Shown in pieces: positions 33,364 to 42,271 of a stretch of 64,000 bases of DNA. Under the pieces are notes generated by a model. The model saw nothing but the letters and a program-made list of their open reading frames with translations. It was not told where the DNA came from and made no database searches. The translations under genes were made by a program, and so were the position numbers. Position 1 is the first letter of the stretch; each line of letters begins with the position of its first letter. Location: assembly GCF_032595355.1 (NCBI RefSeq), contig NZ_JASMWN010000006.1, positions 124,001 to 188,000 on the forward strand, given 5' to 3'. The DNA is from Sedimentitalea todarodis (GTDB taxonomy: Bacteria; Pseudomonadota; Alphaproteobacteria; Rhodobacterales; Rhodobacteraceae).

Positions 33364-34542
33364 ATGGCTGCTCTGACCCCGATTTCGCGCACGCCTGTTT
33401 CCTTCTACCTGCCCGTCGTCGCAGCCGCAGGCGCGTTTGCCGGAATGCTCGTCGGAAACGCGAAAGACAGTCTTCTCATCGGCATTCTGGTTGGTGCGGC
33501 GATCATGGCGGCAATTGCCTATATCGCGACCCAAGTGCTGAGCAATGAAAAGTTGGTGCGATGGGGGTTGACGACACTGGTGGCCGTCGCGGGCTTTGCC
33601 ATGAGCGGAATTCCGGGTGCCGTGGTCGGCGGACTATTTGGCTGGTTCTTCGGCTGGTTCACCTTCTGGCTGTACGAAGGGCGCTATCGCGCCAAGGTCG
33701 CCCCCTATCTGACTCCGGGGCAGGTGCTTTGGCATTTCACCTTCCGGGTTATCTGCGGCACGATATTCGTGTTTCTGATCACGCCGATCCTCGTGGTGAT
33801 GCCGCTCAGCTTCAACGCCGAGAACTTCTTTACCTTCACACCCGAGATGCTGCGTTTTGATCCTGCTGGCTATTCGCTCAAGCACTACAAGGATTTCCTG
33901 ACCAGTTCCGACTGGCAGAATGCGCTGCGCAATTCGCTTATGATCGCGCCGGTTGCGACGATTCTTTCGGTCAGTTTTGGCACGCTCGCGGCCATCGGTC
34001 TGAGCCAGCCGCATGTGCCGTTCCGCCGGGCCATAATGGCCATCCTGATCTCACCGATGATTGTTCCGCTCATCATCTCTGCTGCGGGCATGTACTTCTT
34101 TTACTCCCGGATCGGCCTCCAGGGCACCTATATCGGCGTGGTTCTCGCGCACGCGGCGCTTGGAATTCCGTTTGTCATTATCACTGTAACGGCCACGCTG
34201 GTCGGATTTGACCGGTCACTGACGCGAGCCGCCGCGAATATGGGAGCGAACCCGGTCACAACGTTCTTCCGGGTGCAGATGCCGCTGATTTTGCCCGGTG
34301 TCATTTCGGGTGCCCTGTTTGCCTTTATCACGTCGTTCGACGAGGTCGTGGTCGTGCTCTTTGTCGGCTCGGCTGGGCAAAAGACGCTGCCCTGGCAAAT
34401 GTTCACCGGATTGCGTGAACAGATCAGCCCGACGATTCTCGCGGTTGCGACAATCCTCGTGGTGGTATCCGTCATCCTGCTGACAGTGGTCGAACTGCTG
34501 CGCCGCCGCTCTGAACGCCTGCGCGGAATGAGCCCGGGCTAA
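33364..34542 (+). CDS. Polyamine-type ABC transporter permease (PotC-like) with extra N-terminal membrane helices
   Basis: 392 residues against about 260-280 for PotC. The C-terminal two-thirds is a normal permease (EAA-like loop TRAAANMGANPVTTFFRVQMPL, then TSFDEVVVVLFVGSAGQKTLPWQMF). The first about 120 residues add three or four hydrophobic stretches rich in Ala/Gly/Ile ending in FGWFFGWFTFWLYEGRYRAKV. This looks like a fused membrane domain of unknown role. GGGAGGCTGAGATC precedes the ATG. It is the last gene of the operon; the next 136 bases show no clear terminator. Confidence 0.9.
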   Translation: MAALTPISRTPVSFYLPVVAAAGAFAGMLVGNAKDSLLIGILVGAAIMAAIAYIATQVLSNEKLVRWGLTTLVAVAGFAMSGIPGAVVGGLFGWFFGWFTFWLYEGRYRAKVAPYLTPGQVLWHFTFRVICGTIFVFLITPILVVMPLSFNAENFFTFTPEMLRFDPAGYSLKHYKDFLTSSDWQNALRNSLMIAPVATILSVSFGTLAAIGLSQPHVPFRRAIMAILISPMIVPLIISAAGMYFFYSRIGLQGTYIGVVLAHAALGIPFVIITVTATLVGFDRSLTRAAANMGANPVTTFFRVQMPLILPGVISGALFAFITSFDEVVVVLFVGSAGQKTLPWQMFTGLREQISPTILAVATILVVVSVILLTVVELLRRRSERLRGMSPG

Positions 34543-34678
34543 GGCGAATACCCCGACCGGCTTTTGGCCTGAACTGTTTTGATCAACAGGCAATACCATC
34601 AGGCCAGATATGACGGCCCGACAATTCATGGTTCATGGAATCGCCAATCGGCAGTGCGGTCCGACACCCGCGTTGTTT

Positions 34679-36004
34679 TCAGCGCAATCGATTCAGAAGG
34701 GTCATCGACGCGTAGCCATCCGGCGTCAGCCCCGAGGCAACCTGATAGGCCCGAACCGCATCGATCGTCAGCGGGCCAATCCGGCCATCAATGCCTTGGG
34801 TGTCAAACCCTTTGGCCGTCAGCCGTTCCTGCATCTCCTTGCGCTCACTCAGGGTCAGCGCACGGTCGTTGCGCGGCCACTGGGCCTTGATCGGCGGGCC
34901 GCCGGCAATGCGGTCAGACAGGTGGCCGACCCCGATCACATAGGCATCCGCCGTGTTATAGCGTTCGATCACCGCAAAGTTGTCGAATATCAGAAACGCT
35001 GCTCCCTCGCCGCCCGCTGGCAAAAGCACTGCGGCCGGTCCATGATCCGAAACCGCACCATTCACGCCGGTCACACCCAAACGCGCCCAATCCGCAGCGG
35101 ATTTCCTGATCTTGCGATCCGCAAGCCGGAAATCGAAACCCTCCGGCACCGTGACCTCGACACCCCATGGCTGCCCCTTGGTCCAGCCGAAGTGGGCCAG
35201 GTAGGCGGCAGTCGAGGCCAGTGCGTCCGTGGGATCGTCCGACCAGATGTCTCGCTTGCCGTCGCCTGTGAAATCCACCGCATAGTCGAGGTATGATGTC
35301 GGCATGAACTGCGTATGCCCCATCGCACCAGCCCAGCTGCCGGTCATGTTGCGGGCCGTGGTATCCCCCGATTGCAGGATCTTCAGGGCCGCGACCAGCT
35401 GCTCTTCGAAGAATGCGCTGCGACGCGCGTCATGGGCGAGGGTCGCCAGCGCGCCGATGATATCGGTGCTGCCGCGATAGCTGCCATAGGCACTCTCAAG
35501 CCCCCAGACGGCCACCACCACTTCTTTCTCGACGCCATACTGCGCCTCGATTGCCTCCAACGTCACACGATGCTGCTTCAGGGCAGATTTGCCATTGCGC
35601 AATCGTGCGTCCGAAACCGCGCTGTCCAGGTATTCCCAGATTGTCTTGGAAAACTCCGACTGGTTGCGGTCGCGACGGATAATATCCGCGTCATAGGTTA
35701 CACCGTCAAAGGCCGCGTCCAGCACGCCGGGCTTGATCCCTTGCGCCACTGCACGCGCACGGAACCCGTGCAGCCAGGTCCGAAAATCCTCGCTTGATGC
35801 GTCTTTCTGCACCGGGCTTTCCTTTACACTGATTGTCTTGGGGCGCGCCGTCGGGCGCAGCGAATAGGTCAGGCTCGCGGTTGCCATCCGCATCACTTCG
35901 ACCTGTGGCCGCACCTCCGGGCGAACGGACTCGCCCTGTGTTTCTGCCTGAACACCGCCTGTCATAGCCAGGGAAAGAACCCCGGCAATTCTCCAGTTGC
36001 ACAT
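34679..36004 (-). CDS. Lytic murein transglycosylase, MltB family, with peptidoglycan-binding domain
   Basis: 441 residues. A signal peptide (MCNWRIAGVLSLAMTGGVQA) leads into a transglycosylase SLT_2 domain (about 75-360) with the catalytic Glu in AVWGLESAYGSYRG and the family motif SWAGAMGHTQFMPTSYL. The C-terminus (about 380-441, LTAKGFDTQGIDGRIGPLTIDAVRAYQ split over two helices) is a PG_binding_1 domain. It cleaves glycan strands in the periplasm to give 1,6-anhydro ends. It is a single gene, not linked to its neighbours. Confidence 0.93.
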   Translation of the reverse strand: MCNWRIAGVLSLAMTGGVQAETQGESVRPEVRPQVEVMRMATASLTYSLRPTARPKTISVKESPVQKDASSEDFRTWLHGFRARAVAQGIKPGVLDAAFDGVTYDADIIRRDRNQSEFSKTIWEYLDSAVSDARLRNGKSALKQHRVTLEAIEAQYGVEKEVVVAVWGLESAYGSYRGSTDIIGALATLAHDARRSAFFEEQLVAALKILQSGDTTARNMTGSWAGAMGHTQFMPTSYLDYAVDFTGDGKRDIWSDDPTDALASTAAYLAHFGWTKGQPWGVEVTVPEGFDFRLADRKIRKSAADWARLGVTGVNGAVSDHGPAAVLLPAGGEGAAFLIFDNFAVIERYNTADAYVIGVGHLSDRIAGGPPIKAQWPRNDRALTLSERKEMQERLTAKGFDTQGIDGRIGPLTIDAVRAYQVASGLTPDGYASMTLLNRLR

Positions 36005-36074
36005 CGTTGTTATCCCGATTTTCTTGCTCTGCTCTGTGCAGATTATACCGCGAAACCGGACGTCGGAATAGGGG

Positions 36075-36800
36075 TCAATCCTTTTCCTTGCGGGTTTCAG
36101 CCGCCGCAGGGGTCTTGTTCTGCGTCTGGAACTGCGCCAGCGCCGCGCGCAGCATTGGCACCCGTCTGGGGCGAAAGCTCTGATCCGTGACCACGAGATC
36201 GCTCATCCGATCCAACCGGAACACCCGAAAGTCCTGCCGCAGGTGACACCAGGCCACCAGCACGGTTGACCGATCCAGATACGATATGCCCAACGGATCG
36301 ACGCGCCGCCGGGTCTGCGCACCCTGCGCATCCGAATAGGCAAACTCGATCGCCGTTTCATCCCATGTGGCCTGCCGCAATTCCGCGACAGCAATCGTCG
36401 GTACTTCCGGGCGGGAAAAGCGGCGCGCAGTGAGGACCGCGTGGGCCAGCCGATGGGATTGTCGCGCGGGCAAACGCGCCTGCAGCTTGTTGAGTGCGGA
36501 CCGCGCCGCGCCGGCCAAATCCGGATCGCCGATCTGCTCCACCTCGCGCAGGCCCAGCACCAGTGCCTCGAGTTCTTCATTCTCGAAACCAAGCGGCGGC
36601 AAGGTCGCGTCTTCGATCAGGGTAAAGCCGAACCCGGCGGCTCCGTCGATCACCGCCCCCAAACCGCGCAATGTGTCGATGTCGCGATGCACGGTTCGCG
36701 GCGACACGTCGAGATCCTGAGCCAGCCCCTGCGCCGTATGCGGCGGCGCGGCGCTGCGCAGGCATTGCATCAACTGAAAGAGGCGGGCGGTTCGGGACAT
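36075..36800 (-). CDS. WYL-domain transcriptional regulator (YafY-like)
   Basis: 241 residues. The N-terminal helix-turn-helix is of DeoR/HTH_11 type (TAQGLAQDLDVSPRTVHRDIDTLRGLGAV). The WYL ligand/nucleic-acid binding domain lies at about 125-205 (DPLGISYLDRSTVLVAWCHLRQDFRVFRLDRM). The start MSRTARLFQLMQ is chosen by family similarity; upstream ATGs exist. It is divergent from a GST gene, with a palindrome (36802-36815) touching its start, so it probably controls the GST-DUF1801 pair and itself. Confidence 0.88.
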   Translation of the reverse strand: MSRTARLFQLMQCLRSAAPPHTAQGLAQDLDVSPRTVHRDIDTLRGLGAVIDGAAGFGFTLIEDATLPPLGFENEELEALVLGLREVEQIGDPDLAGAARSALNKLQARLPARQSHRLAHAVLTARRFSRPEVPTIAVAELRQATWDETAIEFAYSDAQGAQTRRRVDPLGISYLDRSTVLVAWCHLRQDFRVFRLDRMSDLVVTDQSFRPRRVPMLRAALAQFQTQNKTPAAAETRKEKD

Positions 36801-36801
36801 G

Positions 36802-36815
36802 ATGCTATTTAGCAT
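36802..36815. promoter_or_regulatory. Palindrome between the WYL regulator and GST genes
   Basis: ATGCTA-TT-TAGCAT is a 14-base inverted repeat lying immediately upstream of the regulator start and 70 bases before the GST start. It is probably the operator of the WYL regulator. Confidence 0.45.
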
Positions 36816-36885
36816 AGCCCTGATGCCAGAAACTGTCATCAGCCTTGGATACAGTCAGGACAACATACATCCAAAGGAACATCAC

Positions 36886-37584
36886 ATGCTCTTGCTCTAC
36901 ACCTATCCGCGCGGGTTCGGACAATTCAGCCTCAGCCCCTTTTGCGTCAAGGCGGCGGCATTCCTGCAGTTGTCTGGTCTGAACTGGTCGCGCCGCGATT
37001 TCGACGATCCCCGCAAGATGCCGCAAGCCAAGCTGCCGGTTCTGCATACCGATGAACGGCTGATCCCGGACAGCAACAACATTCGTCGCTACCTGGAAAA
37101 TGAAGGGGCCATATTCGACCCCGATCTCTCTGACATGCAGCGTGCACAGTCTCACGCGCTGACCCGGATGGCCGAAGAACATCTCTACTTCAATCTGGTG
37201 CTGGACCGATGGGGCAATGATGCCGTCTGGCCGACCATACGCGACCGCTATTTCGCCAATGTCCCTGCCCTCTTGCGCCGGCCCGTTGCCAACGGTCTTC
37301 GCCGCAAACTGATGCAGGGCCTCGCAACGCATGGCATTGCCCGGTTTTCCGACAAGGACCGGCTCGCGCGCGTCGAACAGGACCTGCAGGCGATCCAATC
37401 CTGTCTCTGGCAAAGCCCGTTCCTGATGGGCAACCGACCAACATCCGCAGACCTCAGCGTTGGTCCTATGCTCGCCGCGATCCGGTCCACACCGGTGCAA
37501 ACCCCGCTGTCACGGCGGGTTGCGGCGGATGCGCAATTGTCCGACTATATCGCCAGGCTGGAAGACACGGTGCAGCTACCATGA
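36886..37584 (+). CDS. Glutathione S-transferase family protein
   Basis: 232 residues. The thioredoxin-fold N-domain includes a possible active-site SPFC (LSPFCVKAAAFLQLSGL) and the glutathione-binding KLPVLHTDERLIPDSNNIRRYLE with cis-Pro and DS. An all-helical C-domain follows (PTSADLSVGPMLAAI). It probably conjugates or reduces electrophiles. AAAGGAAC precedes the ATG. It overlaps the DUF1801 gene by ATGA. Confidence 0.88.
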   Translation: MLLLYTYPRGFGQFSLSPFCVKAAAFLQLSGLNWSRRDFDDPRKMPQAKLPVLHTDERLIPDSNNIRRYLENEGAIFDPDLSDMQRAQSHALTRMAEEHLYFNLVLDRWGNDAVWPTIRDRYFANVPALLRRPVANGLRRKLMQGLATHGIARFSDKDRLARVEQDLQAIQSCLWQSPFLMGNRPTSADLSVGPMLAAIRSTPVQTPLSRRVAADAQLSDYIARLEDTVQLP

Positions 37585-37979
37585 CCCGACCCTTTGCAGA
37601 TACTCAGGTCGAAGGTGTTTTTGACGCGTTCGATGATACCGCGCGGCCCGGTCTAATGGGGCTGCGTGACCTGATCCTTGATACTGCGGCATCCGACAAT
37701 CGGGTTGGCGAAGTCACCGAGGCGCTCCGTTGGGGGCAGCCTGCCTATCTGACACCGGTAACGAAATCCGGGACGACCCTGCGCATTGCGCCACATAAAT
37801 CGGCGAGTTTTGCGCTGTATGTGCATTGCCAGACGACCCTGATGTCGGACTATACCGCCGAATTTCCGGGGCGTGACCGGATCGACGGGAAACGCGCGGT
37901 GCTGTTTGGTGATCCGTCAGAGATCGACCCCATGCGCCATGGCTGGCTAATCAGCCGGGCTTTGACCTACCACCTCTAG
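37581..37979 (+). CDS. DUF1801 domain-containing protein
   Basis: 132 residues, translationally coupled to the GST gene. The EALRWGQPAYL motif, then LRIAPHKSASFALYVHCQT, is typical of the DUF1801/YdhG-like fold. Function is unknown; some family members are linked to stress responses or iron. It overlaps the convergent RNase R gene by four bases. Confidence 0.82.
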   Translation: MTRPFADTQVEGVFDAFDDTARPGLMGLRDLILDTAASDNRVGEVTEALRWGQPAYLTPVTKSGTTLRIAPHKSASFALYVHCQTTLMSDYTAEFPGRDRIDGKRAVLFGDPSEIDPMRHGWLISRALTYHL

Positions 37980-40228
37980 CGCCGCTTGCGCGCCACCTTG
38001 CGCTTGACCTTGTCTGACTTGCGCTTGCCACGCACTGCCTTGCGACGCGGGCTGCGACCGGCAGGGCTCTGCCCTTTGGGCAGCGCCTTGTCCTCGACTG
38101 TCAGCAGTACCAGTTCCAGCCCACCTGTAACCGGCGTCGCCTGCGCCAGCCGCACGGTGACCCGCTGGCCGATTGCGATGGTAAACCCGGTGTCGGACCC
38201 CATCAATGTGCCCGCCTCACGGTCGAACTGAAAGTATTCGCGCCCCAATGACCTCACCGGGATCAACCCGTCTGCACCGGTTTCATCGAGTTTCACAAAA
38301 GCTCCGAACCGGGCAATGCCACTGATCCGGCCACTGAATTCATTGCCGATCCGTTCGGACAGGAACGCCGCCAGATAGCGGTCGGTGGTGTCACGTTCGG
38401 CCATCATCGAGCGCCGCTCGGTATCGGAAATATGGGTGGCTGTCTGGTCCAGCCGCTCGATCTCTTCGGGCGACAAACCGTCCTTGCCCCAGCCATGCGC
38501 CGAAATCAGCGCCCGATGCACGATCAGATCCGCATAGCGGCGGATCGGCGAGGTGAAATGCGCATAATGCTGCAGGGCGAGGCCGAAATGGCCGAAATTC
38601 TGTGGCGAATAATAGGCCTGCGTCATCGAACGCAGGGTCGACATGTTGATCAATTCGTCATTGTCGCTGCCTTCGGCAGCGCGCAACAACTGGTTCAGAT
38701 GCCGGGTCTGCAACACCTGCCCCTTGGCCAGGTTGTACCCTGCCGCCTGCGCCACTTCGCGCAGGGTGTCGAGCTTTTCAGGCGACGGTTCTTCATGCAC
38801 CCGGAACAACAAGGGCGAGCGTTTTGCGATCAGCGTTTCCGCAGCAGCGACATTCGCCAGCACCATGAATTCCTCGATCAGTCGATGCGCATCCAGCCGC
38901 TCGCGAAAGTTGACCGAGGTCACGGTGCCGTCGTCGGCCAGTTCGATCTTTCGTTCCGGCAGATCCAGATCCAGCGGTTGCCGATCTTCGCGGGCCGTCA
39001 CCAGCGCGCGGTAGGCTGCGTAAAGCGGTTCAATGACAGGCTCCAACAACGGGCCCGTGCGGTCGTTTGGGTCGCCATCCACTGCCGCCTGCACCTCGGC
39101 ATAGTGCAATGAGGCCGCGGATCGCATCAGCCCCCGCACGAACTTGTGGCCGATCTTCCTGCCGTCCGTGTCGAGTTGCATCCTGACCGCGATACAGGCG
39201 CGCGGCACACCCTCGTGCAGGGAACACAGATCGCCGGACAGACGATCCGGCAACATCGGCACGACCCGGTCGGGAAAATAGCTCGAATTGCCACGCTTGC
39301 GCGCCTCGTTGTCCAACGCGCTTCCGGGCCGCACATAGGCGGCAACATCGGCAATCGCGACCCAGACCACATGCCCACCGGGGTTCTTGGGATCGTCATC
39401 GGCATGCGCATAACAGGCATCGTCATGGTCGCGTGCATCCGCCGGATCGATTGTGATCAACGGCATGTCGCGCAAATCTTGGCGCCCCGAAAGCCCCAGT
39501 GGCGTCTTGTCATCCGCCTCGGCGATCACCGCATCGGGGAACGCATCAGGAATCCCATGCTGGTGAATCGCAATCAGTGACACGGCGCGCGGCGATGACG
39601 GATCGCCAAGCCTGGCCACGATCCGCGCGCGCGGCAGGCCCACGCGCGATTTCGGCCCCGCCTGTTCCGCCTCGACCAGTTCGCCATCCTTGGCGCCAAA
39701 CCGGTTCGCTTCGGGAACAGTCCATTCCGTGCCTTGCGCCTTTTCGATCGGGACAATCCGACCGCCTTCCGCACCCTTGCGGAACACGCCCAGAATCCGT
39801 TTCGGATTGGTCCCGATCCGCCGGATCAGCCGGGCCTCGTAGTTGTGGTCGCTTTCGGTGACAACGGTCAGCCGCGCCAGGATTCGGTCACCCTCGCCTA
39901 GTGCAGGGTCACTTGCCCGCGGTAATACCAGAACGATCGGCTCGATTCCTTCACCGTGCCATTCCAGTGGCCGCGCGAACAGATCGCCATCTGCATCGGG
40001 CGCCTTGACCTGCAAGACGCTGACAGGGGGCAAGCGCTCAGGGTCACCATAGGACCGCTTGCGCCGCTCCAGATGCCCTTCGGCCTCCAGCTCTTTCAGG
40101 GTCCGTTTCAGATCAATCCGGTCCGCGCCCTTGATCCCAAAGGCCTTGGCAATGTCACGTTTGGAACTCTGGGTCGGGTTGGCAGAAATCCAGTCGAGAA
40201 TCTCGGCCTTGTTTGGAATGCGCGTCAT
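37976..40228 (-). CDS. rnr: Ribonuclease R
   Basis: 750 residues. Domain order is an N-terminal winged-helix segment (about 1-60), cold-shock domains (about 65-230), the RNB catalytic domain (about 245-575, with the metal-binding ITIDPADARDHDDACY) and S1 (about 620-705), then a Lys/Arg-rich tail (KAVRGKRKSDKVKRKVARKRR in two pieces). It is a processive 3'-5' exoribonuclease that degrades structured RNA. Length and order are canonical. Confidence 0.96.
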   Translation of the reverse strand: MTRIPNKAEILDWISANPTQSSKRDIAKAFGIKGADRIDLKRTLKELEAEGHLERRKRSYGDPERLPPVSVLQVKAPDADGDLFARPLEWHGEGIEPIVLVLPRASDPALGEGDRILARLTVVTESDHNYEARLIRRIGTNPKRILGVFRKGAEGGRIVPIEKAQGTEWTVPEANRFGAKDGELVEAEQAGPKSRVGLPRARIVARLGDPSSPRAVSLIAIHQHGIPDAFPDAVIAEADDKTPLGLSGRQDLRDMPLITIDPADARDHDDACYAHADDDPKNPGGHVVWVAIADVAAYVRPGSALDNEARKRGNSSYFPDRVVPMLPDRLSGDLCSLHEGVPRACIAVRMQLDTDGRKIGHKFVRGLMRSAASLHYAEVQAAVDGDPNDRTGPLLEPVIEPLYAAYRALVTAREDRQPLDLDLPERKIELADDGTVTSVNFRERLDAHRLIEEFMVLANVAAAETLIAKRSPLLFRVHEEPSPEKLDTLREVAQAAGYNLAKGQVLQTRHLNQLLRAAEGSDNDELINMSTLRSMTQAYYSPQNFGHFGLALQHYAHFTSPIRRYADLIVHRALISAHGWGKDGLSPEEIERLDQTATHISDTERRSMMAERDTTDRYLAAFLSERIGNEFSGRISGIARFGAFVKLDETGADGLIPVRSLGREYFQFDREAGTLMGSDTGFTIAIGQRVTVRLAQATPVTGGLELVLLTVEDKALPKGQSPAGRSPRRKAVRGKRKSDKVKRKVARKRR

Positions 40229-40278
40229 GGCTTCGCCCTAGCACGACATATCGTTGCAGTCATCGGTAAAAGGCGATG

Positions 40279-40860
40279 CTAACCGATCCGGCGCAGATCG
40301 GCGGCGGTGTCCACGTCGTGCAGGGTCTCAATCTGCGCAACGGTCAGGCTGCCAAGTGTCGCCCGGCTATCGGTCAGCGCGTGCTCGGTGGACCAGCGCA
40401 CCCCCCTGAACAGCCCTTTTGGTGCCTGCAGCGGATGTTTCAGGCCGACCAGCCAGAAGCCGCCATCAGACGCTGGCCCAAACACCGCATGATGATTGCC
40501 AAGAGCCGCGAACGCCGCCGCAATCTGCGGCGTGCCAAGCCCCGGAACATCCGCGCCGATCACGCTAACCGGCCCCGGCGCAGCGGCACGGAGCGCGCGC
40601 GTCATTCGTGCGCCAAGGTCTCCATAGCCCTGCGGTATCCGAGGCAGGTCAACCGGCCAGAGCCGGCTCTGCAATCCTTCGCGATCCGGGGTGACGGCGA
40701 GCACGACATTCCAGCGCGGATCGCGGATGCGGCGCAGCAGAGACAGGGCCTGCAACCGAAACCACCGGGCCGCCGGGCCCATTCCGATCTCGCACCCCAG
40801 CCGCGTCTTGACCCGCCCCGGACGTGGTTCTTTCAGCATGACTACAACGGTTCTGGACAT
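40279..40860 (-). CDS. TIGR04282-type glycosyltransferase (DUF2064)
   Basis: 193 residues. Typical segments are VVVMLKEPRPGRVKTRLG near the start, then SVIGADVPGLGTPQIAAAF and GPASDGGFWLVGL. The family is a nucleotide-diphospho-sugar transferase fold of uncertain substrate. It lies six bases downstream of dapE in the same direction and is probably co-transcribed. Confidence 0.88.
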   Translation of the reverse strand: MSRTVVVMLKEPRPGRVKTRLGCEIGMGPAARWFRLQALSLLRRIRDPRWNVVLAVTPDREGLQSRLWPVDLPRIPQGYGDLGARMTRALRAAAPGPVSVIGADVPGLGTPQIAAAFAALGNHHAVFGPASDGGFWLVGLKHPLQAPKGLFRGVRWSTEHALTDSRATLGSLTVAQIETLHDVDTAADLRRIG

Positions 40861-40866
40861 TGCGGG

Positions 40867-42012
40867 TCAGCTGAAGAAGTCGCGCAAGATCCGGGAGTAG
40901 ATGCGCTTGAGTTGATGAATCTGGGCCACTTCGACGCGCTCATCCACCTGGTGCATGGTTTGGCCAACAAGGCCAAATTCAACCACCGGACAATGATCCT
41001 TGACGAAGCGCGCATCCGAGGTGCCGCCGCTGGTGGACAGCACCGGAACCACACCTGTTTCGGCCTCTACGGCCTTGGATACAAGCTCCGACAGGGGCCC
41101 CGGCGGGGTCAGGAAACTCTCGCCGGAAACACTGACTTTCATATCAATCGCGACTCCGAATTCGGCCGCGACATCATCCGCTTTAGAGCGCAGCCATTCG
41201 GTCAGGGACGCGCCGCTGTGGCTGTCGTTGAACCGGATATTGACGGTGCTTCGGCACTCTGCCGGGATCACGTTGGTCGCCGGGTTGCCAGTATCGATGG
41301 AGACCACGGCAAGCGTCGAAGGGTCAAAATGCTCGGTCCCCTCATCCAGCGCATGACTGGCAAGCCGGTCCATCAGACGCGCCATCGCCGGTAACGGGTT
41401 TCTTGCACGATGGGGATAGGCGGAATGGCCCTGGGCCCCGGTCACAGTGAACCACGCGCTCAGCGAGCCGCGCCGGCCAACCTTGATCATTTCGCCCATC
41501 TTCTCGGGGCAGGTCGGCTCGCCAACAAGGCAAACGCTCATCGCTTCGCCGGTTCGTTCCATGTGGTCGAGCAACGCGGTGGTGCCATCGACCGCATCTG
41601 CCTCCTCGTCACCCGTGATCGCGATGATGATTGCCCCGTCCGGAGGCGCGTCGCGCACGAGGTCGATGGCCGCAGCCGCAAAGGCAGCCACGCCCGATTT
41701 CATGTCGGTCGCCCCCCGCCCGTACATCACCCCGTCTTTCACCTCGGCCCCAAATGGCGGCATCGTCCACGCGGATTCGTCGCCCAGCGGCACAACATCC
41801 GTGTGCCCGTTGAACCCAAAGCTTCGCGGGTGTCCCTTGTCGCCCCAACGGGCAAACAGATTGCTGATCCCGCCCCGGTCCGCGCGGGTGCAGTGAAACC
41901 CCGCAGCGGACAGTTCCTGCTCCAGCAGGACCAACGCGCCACCTTCTTGCGGTGTCACGGACGGACAGCGGATCAGGCGGGCGGTCAGGTCGGCAGCATC
42001 GGTTTGCGTCAT
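40867..42012 (-). CDS. dapE: Succinyl-diaminopimelate desuccinylase
   Basis: 381 residues. Zinc and catalytic segments are FNGHTDVVPLGD, GRGATDMKSGVAAF and ITGDEEADAVDGT. The dimerisation domain has RRGSLSAWFTVTGAQGHSAYPH. The enzyme hydrolyses N-succinyl-LL-diaminopimelate in lysine and cell-wall synthesis. The start MTQTDAADL has AAGGACC upstream and the usual length. Confidence 0.94.
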   Translation of the reverse strand: MTQTDAADLTARLIRCPSVTPQEGGALVLLEQELSAAGFHCTRADRGGISNLFARWGDKGHPRSFGFNGHTDVVPLGDESAWTMPPFGAEVKDGVMYGRGATDMKSGVAAFAAAAIDLVRDAPPDGAIIIAITGDEEADAVDGTTALLDHMERTGEAMSVCLVGEPTCPEKMGEMIKVGRRGSLSAWFTVTGAQGHSAYPHRARNPLPAMARLMDRLASHALDEGTEHFDPSTLAVVSIDTGNPATNVIPAECRSTVNIRFNDSHSGASLTEWLRSKADDVAAEFGVAIDMKVSVSGESFLTPPGPLSELVSKAVEAETGVVPVLSTSGGTSDARFVKDHCPVVEFGLVGQTMHQVDERVEVAQIHQLKRIYSRILRDFFS

Positions 42013-42029
42013 CGCGAAGGTCCTTGTCC

Positions 42030-42053
42030 TGTGGTCTGCGAAGTGTGACCACA
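42030..42053. promoter_or_regulatory. Inverted repeat upstream of dapE
   Basis: TGTGGTC (42030-42036) and GACCACA (42047-42053) are seven-base inverted arms spaced by ten bases, beginning 18 bases before the dapE start. They could be an operator or a leader hairpin. No regulator is identified. Confidence 0.3.
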
Positions 42054-42054
42054 C

Positions 42055-42249
42055 ATGAAACCAAATTCAGCTGAATCCAACCCCTCTGACGGACCTTACC
42101 TCCAACCAAGGCCGCAAATCACCGCGCAGACCTTGTTTCAATCCATCGCCGCGCCGATCTATTTGCTATGGGAAATCTCGATACACCTGCTAAAGTCCGC
42201 GATGCGCGCTGTTCACAAAGGACATTCCGCCGGGAAGGGTGCGACGTGA
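42055..42249 (+). CDS. Possible small ORF of 64 residues
   Basis: The 258-base gap between dapE and the membrane-protein operon contains an ATG frame with one amphipathic-hydrophobic stretch (SIAAPIYLLWEISIHLLKSAM) and a basic tail. There is no clear Shine-Dalgarno sequence and no recognised family. It ends 22 bases before the next gene, so it could be the first cistron of that operon or chance. Confidence 0.25.
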   Translation: MKPNSAESNPSDGPYLQPRPQITAQTLFQSIAAPIYLLWEISIHLLKSAMRAVHKGHSAGKGAT

Positions 42250-42271
42250 CAAGGGTTTCGGAGGCTGTGGT

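Noticed and set aside
40276..41394. 372-codon plus-strand open frame
   Set aside because: Antisense to the glycosyltransferase and dapE genes, with low-complexity Arg/His content.
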